Shown piece by piece: positions 22,801 to 33,251 of a DNA stretch of 64,000 nt. The stretch's first letter is position 1. Each line of letters begins with the position of its first letter. The notes under the pieces are model-generated. The model did not search any database. It saw only the letters and a list, made by a program, of their open reading frames with translations, and was not told the DNA's origin. Source of the DNA: Brachycybe producta (Eukaryota > Arthropoda > Diplopoda > Playtdesmida > Andrognathidae); the NCBI GenBank assembly GCA_036925085.1, contig JAUPFP010000011.1, positions 1,758,797 to 1,822,796 on the forward strand, in the 5' to 3' direction. The position numbers and the translations under genes are program-made.

Positions 22801-25800
22801 AGAAAATTGCAAATATACTCATATAATGGTTTCAGATAATGAAACAATTTAAGTGTGAATTTTGCAGGCATCCGATTTCTATTTATAATAATCAGGGCTG
22901 GGAATTTTATGTTTTTACATATTTCATTTGCAACTGTCAATCTTGATCACAGTTTTCAATGTATGATAGTATTGATCAATGTAAACCATTATTTAAATTT
23001 TAAACCACATATTTTAACCAGAAAGACATATTTTAGAGTAAATTAGATATTTTGTCACTGTTTTCCATATATACTGTATAGCATTTTTTATTTTTCTCCA
23101 CATTTTTTTAAAAATTTAATTTGAGTTTAATTTAGAGATTTGGACAACAGATGACAGTAGACTGAATAACAGCTCAATGCACATGTTTATGAAAATCAGT
23201 AACTGAGTTTTATATTTTCATTTGCCATTTTGTGTCCGTTACAACATATCAACCATATAAAATAGATGAACACAATAGCACAGGGCTATACATTAATTTC
23301 ATGGCATATTTTGTACAGCAGCAGTTATGTAATAGTGTTTAGAATAGCTTACAGACTAGACATAAGCTTACAGTACTGTTTTGGGAAAATGTGGCCATGA
23401 TTTATGAAAAAAATACATCCATAAAAACAATTTAGGATGCTGTATGAAATAAAAATTCTGTACTTTTAGAAATAAATTTAATAAATATATCAGTTTTTAG
23501 CACATATTTTATCACTTTTTAGTACATCAACATAATTTTTCATAGATATTAGCATTTAAAATTCCTAGCCCTGATAATAATTGTGGTTACTTTTAGTGCA
23601 CTTACTGTTTCCTGATTAGGAGAAAGGACTGCAATAGAGACGTTAATGCTTTTCTAGTTAAATTTATAAAATAGGAAGTTATAGAAAAGTGTGATTTAAT
23701 ACTGAAGTACTTTCATATATTGTATATCCTTCGAAATAATTACTGCACACTTTCAAAAACTTTTAGCAATAATTTATAATACTGGTAATGCAAAAAAAAA
23801 ACGTTTGAAAATGCACTGTTTTGCCCCACTAAGCGGTAGCAGAATTAGGTGCTTTATTTCTGCAGTGAAAAACAAATGAATTTCATACAAAACAGAACTG
23901 ATTCCTTATTTTAAACATTTGGCCAATGTAGGTTGCCTGAATCACAACCAACATTGAATGTTGACCTGCTTCGGCCATTAGGCTTTTGTCGAGATTCAAA
24001 AACTTGCTGAGCCAAGCCAAGACATACTTATAATGTTAAAATAAATTGAAATGCTACTTCATTAACAGTTAAACCGATATTTTTTTAAAACTGATTATGT
24101 TTAATGCTTAAAAATATTCTTTTCATACTTTTCAATGTTCTTCCATAATAAATTTTATAACATGTATTCTTCAACTGAACTTTATTGCCTACCCTTAACT
24201 ATGTAAATGAAAGTAATTTTATACTTGTGCATTGATCTATCTTGGAGTAATTATTGCATTAAAGAATGATTCAGATAATTTTTTTTTCTTTGAAATCTCA
24301 GCATACATCATGAAAATTGCAACCTTGATAGGATGAGAGGAATCTCCTGATTAAGTAATAACAACACTTTGCATATGGCAGCAACAGTTCTTAAGAAAAC
24401 ACCCAACCACATTTTTCTCATGTGGGAAAAACTTCTCCTAACTAGAAATTAGATTTCTAAGTGCAGCAGCCAATTTAGGAATTACACCCACCACCCATTC
24501 TGTGTGTCCCTGTGGTTACCATGCTTAAACAATGAGAGCTCACTGAATTCAACAAGAAAAACAACACTATAAAGAAAATCAGTAGTTTTACCCATTATAG
24601 TGACATTCACTTTAGCATCGACTTCTTGTCCGTTATCACTTTTTGCAATGCATTTGTATGTACCAGAATCAGTTTTACGATCAACATTTTCAGCAGTAAG
24701 TGTTCCATTTGGGAAATAGTTGAGTCTCCGACTTGATCGCAGTGGTTTATTGTCTTAAAATAATTTAGTTATAATTACATGTTTCATATTGTTATCATTA
24801 CACCCACATAAAACAGACCTTTTTCCCAAACAATGGATGAAATAGGATAGCCATAAACAGGACAGTTCAAAAGCAACGTATGACCAGAAACTGCTAAAGT
24901 ATCGGAAACAATGCGGCTCCCAAGATTTCCTAAAAGAAATTACTTAATTTTAACTGAAGTACATAATATAATATAAAAAAAACAGCGCACCATAAACATT
25001 GACTCTTGCAGAATGAACCAAACGCCCTGAAGAACTAGACGCAACACAACTGTAGACACCACCATCCTCTACGACAGTCGTAATGAACTTTAAAGTAGTC
25101 ACTGCTTTTCCATTATGATCTACAGCAGATGTAACGAGCACCTTTGAACTATTATACAATGACATTCCATCGATAGTCCAAGAAATAGTAGGAAGAGGAA
25201 TTCCAGTTGCAATACACACGAGAATAACTGAACTGCTTGGTTGAACAACCATCTCATCAAACACTTCAAGAAACTGAGGAGAGATTTCTAAAAACAATCA
25301 AAACAAACATTCCGATATTAGAAAAGCAGATTAACAAAAAGTAAAATATTTTTTTTAAAAAAAAAGAACATTGAGACAAACCAGAAAGCATAAGCTCTGA
25401 AGTAGACTGCATCACATAACCAGACTCATTCTTAACGAAACACTGATACATTCCACGATCGGACATCGTGACACTTTCAATAACTAGACTGTTGTCAGAA
25501 AAATCCTTTATTGGAACTCCGTTGTGCAACCAAGTCAAAAAAGAAATCTTTCCTGTTGCAATGCACTCGAAAACAACTCTCTCGTTGAGTTTAGTTCTTC
25601 TAACAGAAGGTGCAACATTCACCGACAATGGTTCTATTTATTTTATGTAAAATAAATATACTGTAGAAGTCAATTAAACATCCCAATCACAAAAGCATTC
25701 GTTTACCAGTAGTGGTTAGCTTAATATCCAATACATCCTTTCCCAAATCGCTGACAGCTTCACACGTGTAAACTCCCTTATCCAAAGCAACACTGCTTCC

Positions 25801-28800
25801 AATGACCATCGCACTGTCAGTTTTCACAAATCGACCATCGAAAGTGATTTCAGTCATTTCATTGCCTGAATTCTTTTTGTACCACCTATAAAGAAAAGCA
25901 TAAATAACATTTGGGCACTTTACACCCAGTTAAGAGGGTAATATTACTAGTGGAGATTCAAGCAAAAAAATTGGAAGTCAACTTCGGATTGCCTAATGAA
26001 ATAATTTCTCAATGCACTTTCATTTGAAACTAGAAAAGCGAAGGTTCCACAATAACAGTTTAAAAAAAACTTTTTGTGGAAGTTTGAAAATTTGTAATAA
26101 AACCCGCATGGCATGTCTTTTTGATCTAGTTCAATTCCAACAATGATCATATATTAACAAAGGCCATCGATCATCGATTATAACCACTTTTTTGCAGTTT
26201 ACTTTACTGCACAACAACCTCACAGACTACATTTTGCAGTCGAAATCAACCACTCAAATTGGTTTGTGTGAATAGAGCCTCAATGTGCGAAAACAACTGA
26301 ACAGGAAAGAAATGAAAAATCTAGAAGAATTTTTCCTGACTTTTTATTACTATCTTCTGCTTTTTCAGCATGTGGGGCCCAGGTCTTACTGAGTATGCTA
26401 AAAGTATTTTTTTTTCTCTAAAGATATGTTTAAAAATTAATGTGTTTGCTAGAGAAATTTGAAAATCATTTTCAACTAATAGTTCTTCTTCTTCCCCTGG
26501 ACCACGACCCGCGCCCAGCGAAGTTGGTTAAATGATGATGATGAATGATGATAGAAGCGACATACGAATCGGATTTGGTAAAATGTGTTTCACGACTGGC
26601 TACCCTGCCTGACGCCAACTCCGCGATGATGAAGAAAACTATGAAAGACAAACAAGACCCATGCCTCAGCCGGGATTCAAACCCGAGACCCCTAACACCA
26701 CAAGCGGAAGCTATCTCTACAGTGCAACCGAGGCGCCATCTTTCTACTAATACTTGATGATGCCAACAATATTAAAATTTCACAAATGTTCAAACTTCTA
26801 ATCAGCAAAATAATTTTAGACTTTTCACCAACTATTTTAATTACAACCAAATTTAAAAAAAGGCGTTCTACTTCTTTATATATACATGTAGAAATTACTA
26901 CTGATATAATTAAAAAAATTACTGACCTAATAGTTGGCAATGGATTTCCTTGAGTTGCACATGGAAGAACAACAGATTGCCCAACAACAACAGAAACAGA
27001 TTTTCCACTTTCTATTATCTTTGGTGCAATCAAACCACGAGATTCTGCAACAATTACAATAAGTACGATAAACGACATTTACAATTCCATTAAGATGTTC
27101 AAGAGGAACACTTGAGTGACTTGACATTGTATTAGAAACTAGAAAAGCAGCTGAATAACTTAATTATACATTTATTCGTTAATATACTGTGAAAACCCTT
27201 TTACACGACAACGGATAACACAAAAAAATAACAAGAAATATATTTTGGCCCCTTCACTCAGTATAGGGTTTTCCATATATTTTGAATTGTTAAGACCAAC
27301 CTAATAACACGATTATATCCGTTAACAGAGAAATGGTTTGAGCCAATGAATAAAAATCTATTCAAAATCATTTTAAAAACGAAAAAAAAAGACTTCAGAT
27401 TCCATACACTAAAACACAAACCTCTGGAATTACTTCTCAAATTTGCCTTTTATCACAATTATAAATACATATTGTTGCATACACTGTATTATATGTAAAA
27501 AAGGCAATTAAAAATTATGTATTTTTAAATAAAAAAAAAAGTAGACAAGAGCCATAATGCAAGTTTTAAGTTTAAAAAAATTCACATTTTTTGTCTTATT
27601 TGTATTCATGAACGTTTTAAAAATAATTTCTTTTAACACGAAATTCGGTTCACAAGAAATAAATTTTTCTGATGCCTTCAATTTCATGGTAAGCTTTTCC
27701 CACCTTAATAAAAAATAAACTTTTCATACTAACTCTAACTCACTTGCCTACTAAGCATCGTTACCTTATAGTTGGGTTATTTTCAAATTAAATTAAAAAA
27801 ACTTATTTTTAAAAAATATCAACGTTAAAATACTCTTAAGTAACTGAGCTACAATTCTAGTCTCTAAAACACTTTCAAGTTTCTCCCAATTTTGCTTCTG
27901 AAAGACAGAATAACAAGAGCTTGAGACGGGGTCATGAAACTTTAAACCAGCTTAAATGTTAATATCATTTACGTGGCTATTTTACCAGTTACAAATAGCT
28001 GTCCATCGGCCGAACTAATCTGAGTCTCTTCAGTTAAGCGATGGGATGTTTTACATTTGTATCTAGATCCTGATTCTCCTAGCGTGACGTTACGAATGTG
28101 TAATTCTCCAAACGGCATGATGGCAAACTTTCCATTTAAAACTTCCAACAGAAATAGACATGAATGCTAACGACAATTGAAGAGTTTCCTAAGAAATAAA
28201 TAAACCTTCTTCAAAAGATGGACGAATGAGCAAGTTGTCGTTCTTGATCCAAGCAGTGACAGTCACGTAGTCCTTGAGAACGGTCGGAATGTGGCATTTG
28301 AAAACAGCAGTGTTGCCCTCAATGGCATATGAGTCATAGACGAGAACTTCGTGACTCTGGAGAACAACTTTCAAAACAAATGTTAATTAAAGACTCACAC
28401 AGCCATATTCAAAAACGTTATTCGAGTCAAACGCAAACTTAAGACGGTTTGTAAACAGCTGATTTTCGAACCCTGATTATTCAACAAGCTAAATCGAAAG
28501 TGTTTCAGAAACTAGAAAGGTAGCTCAATTACTTAAAGCCTTCTACAGACCAGGCGATAATCGTCGGACACAGCACCATTTATTTGGATGCCCGTGGCCA
28601 ATGATGTTGCAATTTCAAATCGAATTCAGTAAATGTGGTTCAGTTCAGCAATGAATTTGTCGACCACCGGTGATGTTAGTGCTGTATTTGTATACCGATT
28701 GAGCGATGTTTTCCATTTGAAGTGAAAAACAGAGAAACAAGCAACACTCTTTGTTGTCAAGCGGTTGTATATTCATGCAATGTTGCAATTCGATCCGCAA

Positions 28801-29587
28801 ATACGTCACCAGTTGTTGGGAAACATCGCTGGCGACAATGTTCCCAGCAATTACAGCCCGATGCGTACCAGACTTTCACGCGCTATCTTTCAAAATATAG
28901 GCCTACAAATCCTCATAAAAAGCTTATTTTTAAAGATATAAACACGAAAATGCCTTAAGTAACTGAGCTACCTTTCTGTGTTCTAAAACACATTCAAGTT
29001 ACACTTCATTTTACACCTGAAATAATCAAGAGTTCGAGAGGCGTTTACACTATAAAACCACTTTAAACAAAGCTAAACTTTAAAACTCTTTATTTTATTT
29101 CAAGCAACGTTTTTTATTGCGAGGGCAAAAGAAAGCGGTAACGGGATAAAACATACCACCATTCACACTGACGTCTCGGCTATGAATCACGCCGGCAACA
29201 TTCGAAACAACGCAACGGTAAACGGCAGAATGAACGTCGGGACGGTAGTTGTCTGCCCTGAAGGAACGGAACACGAGACTTCCCGATTTCGTAGTATCAC
29301 GTAAACCGTGGACATTCACAACTGTGCTTCCATCAATAAGAGTCCAGTTGACGCTCGGTAAAGGGTTTCCAGTGGCCAAACATTCCACTTGAGTTCCTTT
29401 GGTGTTAATAAATTCAACTTTAGCAGGAGGCTCCTTCACAAACTTAGGTCCAGACTGAACTTCAACACCTAAAGAAAATTATATCATCACTTTAAATTGA
29501 TACATTCTTGTAATATCAACCAATATTTGACAGTTCTTCGCCTTGAGTCATGGAACAAACGGCCAACAGAAATGACAAGATAATCAT
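10878..29587 (-). CDS. Dscam: Dscam-A: complete Down syndrome cell adhesion molecule gene with five alternative Ig7 exons
   Basis: Homophilic Ig-superfamily receptor. Exons, 5' to 3': signal peptide 29521-29587; Ig1 29157-29468; Ig2 28206-28367, 27986-28141; Ig3 26927-27044, 25707-25885; Ig4 25382-25633; Ig5 24991-25287; Ig6 24819-24929, 24592-24753; one of five Ig7 exons; Ig8 19844-19963, 19602-19778; Ig9 18845-18989, 18629-18777; Fn1 17308-17439, 17079-17246; Fn2 16930-17000, 16617-16860; Fn3 14655-14801, 14408-14563; Fn4 14204-14340, 13982-14129; Ig10 13792-13906, 13408-13562; Fn5 13031-13129, 12036-12221; Fn6 11671-11964; TM 11367-11546; tail 11192-11305, 11047-11124, 10878-10969. With Ig7.1 these sum to 5211 nt, 1736 residues plus stop, all phases consistent. 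Ig1 shows the Dscam blocks KFVKEPPAKVEF and ECLATGNPLPSVNW. The TM helix is YLIVPIICTTVILFAILGVA. The tail is short, about 105 residues, with DYDYMPSG, ITPYAT and a PPLPPPR motif. No stop or frameshift was found. Confidence 0.93.
12370..12592. repeat. AT-rich tandem repeat in the Dscam-A Fn5 intron
   Basis: About ten degenerate copies of a 19-23 bp unit of the form AAGTAATTGATAGAATAAAA. Duplicated at 59578-59800. Confidence 0.75.
14862..16600. mobile_element. hAT-like MITE with nested insertions in the Dscam-A Fn2/Fn3 intron
   Basis: The ends are GTGTTGGGACG (left) and CGTCCCAACACTG (right). They are flanked by ATAAATTA (14854-14861) and ACAAATTA (16601-16608); in copy B the right flank is exactly ATAAATTA. 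An 8-bp target duplication with such ends is typical of hAT elements. Inside it sits a second MITE (15034-16369), which itself holds a roughly 1-kb LTR-like insertion in this copy only. Confidence 0.65.
15351..16352 (+). mobile_element. LTR-like insertion present only in copy A
   Basis: This 1-kb block is absent from copy B, where CCCAGG joins directly to ACCATGTG. It contains a TATA-type promoter (GGGTATATAAAAAG near 15728), an AATAAA near 15890 and a segment related to the repeats at 60-680 and 47280-47880, ending in GGTTCGTCACA. No coding sequence was recognised. A solo-LTR or LTR-leader fragment fits best, but the ends are not cleanly defined. Confidence 0.5.
19060..19325. mobile_element. 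Palindromic MITE in the Dscam-A Ig8/Ig9 intron
   Basis: The left arm starts TTAAGATGGTTTATAAACAG and reaches TGATTATTCTGTCTTTCA. The right arm mirrors it (GAAAGATAAAATAATCAGAG ... CATAACCACCTTAAG). Same family as 9919-10250. Confidence 0.65.
20106..20188. promoter_or_regulatory. Two-step hairpin in the intron downstream of the Ig7 array
   Basis: Outer stem: a perfect 12-bp inverted repeat TTAAATGCATCA (20106-20117) and TGATGCATTTAA (20177-20188). Inner stem: AATGTGCA (20141-20148) and TGCACATT (20166-20173). It could form in the pre-mRNA and affect choice of Ig7 exon, or it could be a remnant of a small mobile element. Confidence 0.4.
20530..20636. promoter_or_regulatory. Second large hairpin in the same intron
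   Basis: ATTCTTAA...AAGTCAAAGATAGTG (20530-20560) pairs with CACTATCTTTAACTT...TTAAGAAT (20606-20636), leaving a loop of about 45 nt. It lies roughly 450 nt downstream of the last Ig7 exon in the transcript. Function is inferred only from position. Confidence 0.35.
21083..21373 (-). CDS. Dscam: Dscam-A exon Ig7.5
   Basis: Last variant. It opens PPKVVPFSFQDEHLIEG, with VSCIV, FWEKDG and YTCVASNGAG, and ends LIVNG. It is followed by the 1.1-kb intron that contains two large hairpins. Length 291 nt. Confidence 0.9.
21417..21713 (-). CDS. Dscam: Dscam-A exon Ig7.4
   Basis: Fourth variant and the longest (297 nt). It opens APKIVPFSFQGEHVFEG, with LTCVV, SWVKDH and YSCVAKNQAA, and ends VLIVNG. 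A 43-nt intron follows. Confidence 0.9.
21747..22034 (-). CDS. Dscam: Dscam-A exon Ig7.3
   Basis: Third variant. It opens GPKIVPFQFGAIQYEGS, one residue shorter in the first strand than its neighbours, with VMCGL, SWLRDG and YTCIAKNRAG, and ends ILRVNG. A 33-nt intron follows, the shortest in the gene. Length 288 nt. Confidence 0.9.
22081..22371 (-). CDS. Dscam: Dscam-A exon Ig7.2
   Basis: Second variant. It opens PPKIIPFAFLDDQFYKG, with VTCAI and YSCVVSNRAG cysteines and KWLKDG, and ends LLVRG. It is separated from Ig7.1 by a 37-nt intron and from Ig7.3 by 46 nt. Length 291 nt. Confidence 0.9.
22409..22696 (-). CDS. Dscam: Dscam-A exon Ig7.1
   Basis: First variant in transcript order. It opens with APKIVPFEFQDELLREG and has the cysteine pair LQCVV ... 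YTCVASNRAA with the core tryptophan SWLKDG. It ends AELSVNG at a GTAAAA donor and is preceded by an AG acceptor and the 1.9-kb intron. It is 96 codons with phase carried over. Confidence 0.9.
22697..24591. other. Long intron 5' of the Ig7 array
   Basis: 1.9 kb, non-coding. Apart from the hAT MITE at 22893-23573 I see no exon and no further Ig7-like remnant. Confidence 0.6.
22893..23573. mobile_element. hAT-type MITE upstream of the Ig7 array
   Basis: Terminal inverted repeats CAGGGCTGGGAATTTTA and TAAAATTCCTAGCCCTG (one mismatch). Perfect 8-bp target duplications ATAATAAT occur at 22885-22892 and 23574-23581. It is 681 bp long, AT-rich, with no transposase. It sits in the 1.9-kb intron before Ig7.1. 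Confidence 0.85.
26483..26745 (-). mobile_element. tRNA-derived SINE in the Dscam-A Ig3 intron
   Basis: On the minus strand a 72-nt tRNA-like head lies at 26734-26663. It starts GCCTCGG and closes with GGCTGAGGC, so an acceptor-like stem forms, and it contains the B-box GGTTTGAATCCCG (26683-26671). A body of about 180 nt follows, with ATGATG runs and a GAAGAAGAA tail near 26483. It is not a functional tRNA. Confidence 0.65.
27110..27955. other. Intron between Ig2 and Ig3 exons of Dscam-A
   Basis: Non-coding. It holds half-elements of the palindromic MITE family: an inner-left part near 27120-27170 and a right arm at 27770-27955 ending CATGAAACTTTAAACCAGC. Nothing else was recognised. Confidence 0.5.
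28435..29068. mobile_element. Palindromic MITE with internal insert in the Dscam-A Ig1/Ig2 intron
   Basis: The left arm begins CTTAAGACGGTTTGTAAACAG and the right arm ends GTTTACACTATAAAACCAC. The arms are the same family as 19060-19325, but 350 bp of unrelated sequence (about 28560-28910) separates them. Confidence 0.5.
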
Positions 29588-29725
29588 TCTGATTGCAACC
29601 TAAAATTATAACAAAAGCAATGTATAATGATTTCAAGTGACAGTTAGCAAACCACGCTTGATTCTTGACAAACAAGAGCAAACAGACTTTGCAATTTGCA
29701 AACAATGAGCAATTGAGAAGCACAA

Positions 29726-29859
29726 GCAATTGCGCCCAGCATTAGAATTTCTTTTCTTCCGCCCTTTTATGACGTCAAACAAAATAACAAACCAATTAAA
29801 AATTGATGACGTCTATAAAAGGGCGGTGCAAATTAAATTCTAATGCTGGGCACAATTGC
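29726..29859. promoter_or_regulatory. Palindromic, outward-facing TATA/CRE promoter-like element upstream of Dscam-A
   Basis: Two 52-nt arms (29726-29777 and 29807-29859) form an inverted repeat around a 29-nt centre. Reading outward each arm has a CRE-like TGACGTC, a TATA-like run (TATAAAAGGGCGG on the plus strand, CATAAAAGGGCGG on the minus), then AATTCTAATGCTGGGC about 20-30 nt on. The minus-facing arm points at the Dscam-A start codon 140 nt away. A 12-bp direct repeat AATTGAGAAGCA (29711-29722, 29865-29876) flanks the palindrome, so it could also be an inserted foldback element. Confidence 0.5.
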
Positions 29860-32096
29860 ATGTAAATTGAGAAGCAAATTGTGTCAAAAAGGGAGGGACA
29901 TTGAATGGAACAACCCCCACCCCCCCCAAAAAAAATTCTCAAGCCTCAAAGGCACAAAATAGTGATTCTGTACTGGAGGTAAGAAAATCTGGATATATAG
30001 CCTACGTTGGAAGCGAGTGGACTATTCTTACAAACAAACTTGTCTGCTATACATGATTAACCCCTCCTCTCTTTTTACAAAAAAATATTCAAAATATTAC
30101 ATGTTGCCTCCTTTTTTTTATAAAAAGTTTTATAACAAATAAAGCCTACATGACACAAAATGGGGAGAGAAAAAAACACTGAATATCTAAAATAAATACT
30201 TTAATTTTCATGAAATGGCCGGCATTTATAATGTTAAATGGAAAATTTTAATTTCATTTTCTACACAAATTGACATACATTTAGTGCATACCAGTATCGA
30301 GGAATGGCGTAAAAATATACACTTCTCGATCCAATAATTTCAGTCAGTACTGGCAGTACCGGCCAGGGCATTAGCCCTAGGTATCACTATTGAGAAACAT
30401 CAAGTGTAATGAAACTGTCTAAAAAAATTATAATGTATAAGCCTACAGGAAAAATTATGAAATCTGAAACCTACGTGAGATCAATAATGCCAAGACAAAC
30501 TAAATAGTTTATCACTGTTGTCTACACGTTTATAAACATGATTAATTAGTAAACATTGCATGCAATTAATTACATGCGCGTGCCAATACCATTTTCCGCA
30601 CGTTTGCCACCATATAAGAGAACATATAAAACACATAAAAACAATAAGAAACTCACAAGTCGGGTCGCGGTTCCACATGTCCGGCATCCTGATGTCCAGG
30701 GGCTCCCAGGTAGTTTTAAATAGAAACACAGTAAAAAAAACACACAAAACAAATAAAAACTGATCTCATAGAAGAAACGATTAAATATAAAATATATGGC
30801 CTGTGGGGCCGGGCCCCAGGCTCCTCCATCCATCCATCGATCGATGCGCTCCATCAGTGGGCACGGAATCGTGGTGCCTCGTCTGGTCCCACGACGGGCA
30901 CAGAATTCTGGTGCCTCCTCTGGTCCCACGGCGGGCACGGAATCCTGGTGCCTCCTGCGCCCTCCTCCAGTAATTCCTCCATGGTGGTCCGGTGTTCGAG
31001 GCGTCCATCATAGTCTTGCTGTCATTCATAACTGAAAACACAAACTTAGAAACTGAAATCTTGTTCTTAAAATTAGATTTTGCACAGCACAGGACGATAC
31101 AGTTTGAGGACAGCACTGTCAGCACAGTTTGAGTACAGCATAGGCGCAAGCATAATTGTGACATTTTGGCAATTGGCAATTTGTTTAAGTGGCAATATAT
31201 ATACATGTATGTATTTTAAATTGTTGCACAATTATAAAATAAATTTTTCTCACCATAATTCAATATAGATGATCTTTCTGTAAAATCCTGTTTCTGCAAA
31301 AAAACCTCATTCATAACAAGAAATAAAATAGTTTAAAAACGCAAAAAAGTGTAAAATAAAATATTCCTAGAATAAGAGCTAATTGAGACCAAGACACACA
31401 ACATTTGGCGAAATATATTTTTTTAAAAATTAGCAATTAACCCAAAAAGAAATATCTGTAACTTGAAGACCGTTAAAACACCCCTTGATGACAATGTATG
31501 CAAAAGGTGTAGAGTAGAAAGTCCGACATGTCCATATGACCTGAAGAAATGTTAATAAAAATCTAAAATTAAGAACTTTCATTAATGAAATAAAATAATA
31601 ACTAATTAAATCAATGAAATAAAGCAAATATAATAAAATACTAACTTAAATTGTATCTTACCTTTTTTCATTGCTGATTTTTCAGAAAAATAAAAAAGGG
31701 CAGCAAAAAACGAAATACACAAAAATAATGAAAAGTAGGAATTTTTTTTTTTTTAGATCACCTGACCTTTCACCTGTCTGTGTCATTAATTAGGCACTCA
31801 CTCATTTGTCAACTTACAATTGCAGCCGCCAACTACAAATATGACGTCTTTAATTATAAATTTACACTGTAAATCCCTTTTTAATATATATATATTTTTT
31901 AAATTTTAAGATTTTGTAATTAAGTCATTTTTCATTTCATTTGAATTTTTATTTTATAAATTTACGAATATTTAAATTTAAATTAAACTTTTAATTATTT
32001 TTCTTTTCTTTTTTAAAATTAAATGAACTCAATGATAGATGCATAGAGGTAGCTCAATTCAATATCAAGTAGAGAGCCTCTCTAGCCACTAACTGT
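29860..32096. other. Gene-free stretch upstream of Dscam-A
   Basis: No supported gene. It holds a GC-rich island at about 30790-30985 with 2.9 copies of a 37-bp unit (30859-30965, GGGCACGGAATCCTGGTGCC type). The rest is AT-rich. Reading frames over the island are low-complexity and differ between units. Confidence 0.6.
30859..30965. repeat. 37-bp GC-rich tandem repeat
   Basis: Units start at 30859, 30896 and 30933 with a few substitutions each. Too short to assign a function. Confidence 0.75.
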
Positions 32097-32291
32097 GCCC
32101 ATTAGAATTAGCAGAGCGCATGCGCATTACCATGTTATCATTTTATATAGGAAAACTAACCTACCCAAACCTATAGTGAACGTCTCATCGGCAGTTTCCA
32201 TTGGTGATCAATAGATGGCGCTGCTAACGCAAATCTGCAATCATTTTCTTATATAAAATAATACGCATGCGCTCTGCTAATTCTAATGGGC
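32097..32291. mobile_element. 195-bp MITE with perfect 28-bp inverted repeats
   Basis: The arms are 32097-32124 and 32264-32291 (GCCCATTAGAATTAGCAGAG followed by CGCATGCG), a perfect inverted match. Interior arms continue imperfectly through a TTTTATATA run. No clear target duplication was found. Confidence 0.7.
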
Positions 32292-32405
32292 AAACGCTAG
32301 TCTCTAGCCTCTCTTCAAGGTTCTCGTTAATGACTTCCCATATTTTTTATTTTTATCATTCTAAATGGAAAAGTTAAATCTCTTTTATACGGCCATGCTG
32401 GTCAT

Positions 32406-32692
32406 CAGTGGCGGATTTAGTGGGGGGCAGGGTGGAGAGCGAACTGCCCCCTCGCGTCCTATACAGTATTTTTGGCCCCCCTTTGGTTTAGAACTTCATT
32501 TTTTTTTAATTGTCAAAATTGATTGTTTTACTTTAAGTTTGACAAAGTTTTTTATTTGTAAAACACCATGCAATGCCTTTTAGGGGAACTTCTTAAAAAA
32601 CACATTTGAAATAAAAATAAAAATACAATTTTGTATTGGCGCCCTCTTCTTTATAAATAACCTCCACGCCCAATACCCTCGATCCGCCATTG
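32406..32692. mobile_element. hAT-type MITE with 8-bp target duplication
   Basis: The ends are CAGTGGCGGATTTAG and CTCGATCCGCCATTG. Perfect 8-bp flanks CTGGTCAT lie at 32398-32405 and 32693-32700. It is 287 bp, with no transposase. The plus-strand frame across it is not a gene. Confidence 0.88.
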
Positions 32693-32733
32693 CTGGTCAT
32701 CTGCTGTTTTTGTAGGTTCATTGAATGGTGGTC

Positions 32734-33240
32734 AGGGGCATAGCTAGGGGCATAGCTAGGGGCATAGCTGACTCCCGGCCCCATAGTCTCTCCAGGTGAC
32801 TCCCGGCCCGATAGACTCTCCAGGTGACTCCCGGCCCGATAGTCTCTCCAGGTGACTCCCGGTCCGATAGTCTCTCCAGTCCGATAGTCTCTCCAGGTGA
32901 CTCCTGGTCCCATAGTTTCTCCAGGTGACTCCCGGTTCCATAGTCTCTCCAGGTGACTCCTGGTCCCATAGTCTCTCCAGGTGACTCCCGGTTGCATAGT
33001 CTCTCCAGGTGACTCCCGGTCCCATAGTCTCTCCAGGTGACTCCCGGTCCCATAGTCTCTCCAGGTGACTCCCGGTCCCATAGTCTCTCTAGGTGACTCC
33101 CGGCAACATAGTCTCTCCAAGTGACTCCCGGTCCCATAGTCTCTCCAGGTGACTCCGGTCTTATAGTCTCTCCAGGTGACTCCGGTCTTATAGTCTCTCC
33201 AGGTGACTCCCGGTCCCATAGTCTCTCCAGGTGACTCCTC
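32734..33240. repeat. 28-bp minisatellite preceded by a 12-bp triplet repeat
   Basis: Three copies of AGGGGCATAGCT (32734-32769) run into about 17 copies of a 28-bp unit (TGACTCCCGGTCCCATAGTC then TCTCCAGG; 32769-33240). One unit near 32865-32890 is shortened. Because 28 is not a multiple of 3, all three minus frames stay open and give the same 28-residue pattern. That explains the long reading frames here. Confidence 0.93.
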
Positions 33241-33251
33241 TCACTCATCTC

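Noticed and set aside
26663-26734. Possible tRNA gene
   Set aside because: A B-box and an acceptor-like stem exist, but the anticodon region is not credible and a SINE body follows; a SINE is the better reading.
30570-31206. Overlapping frames over the GC-rich island upstream of Dscam-A
   Set aside because: They cross a 37-bp tandem repeat in several frames and show no domain or splice support.
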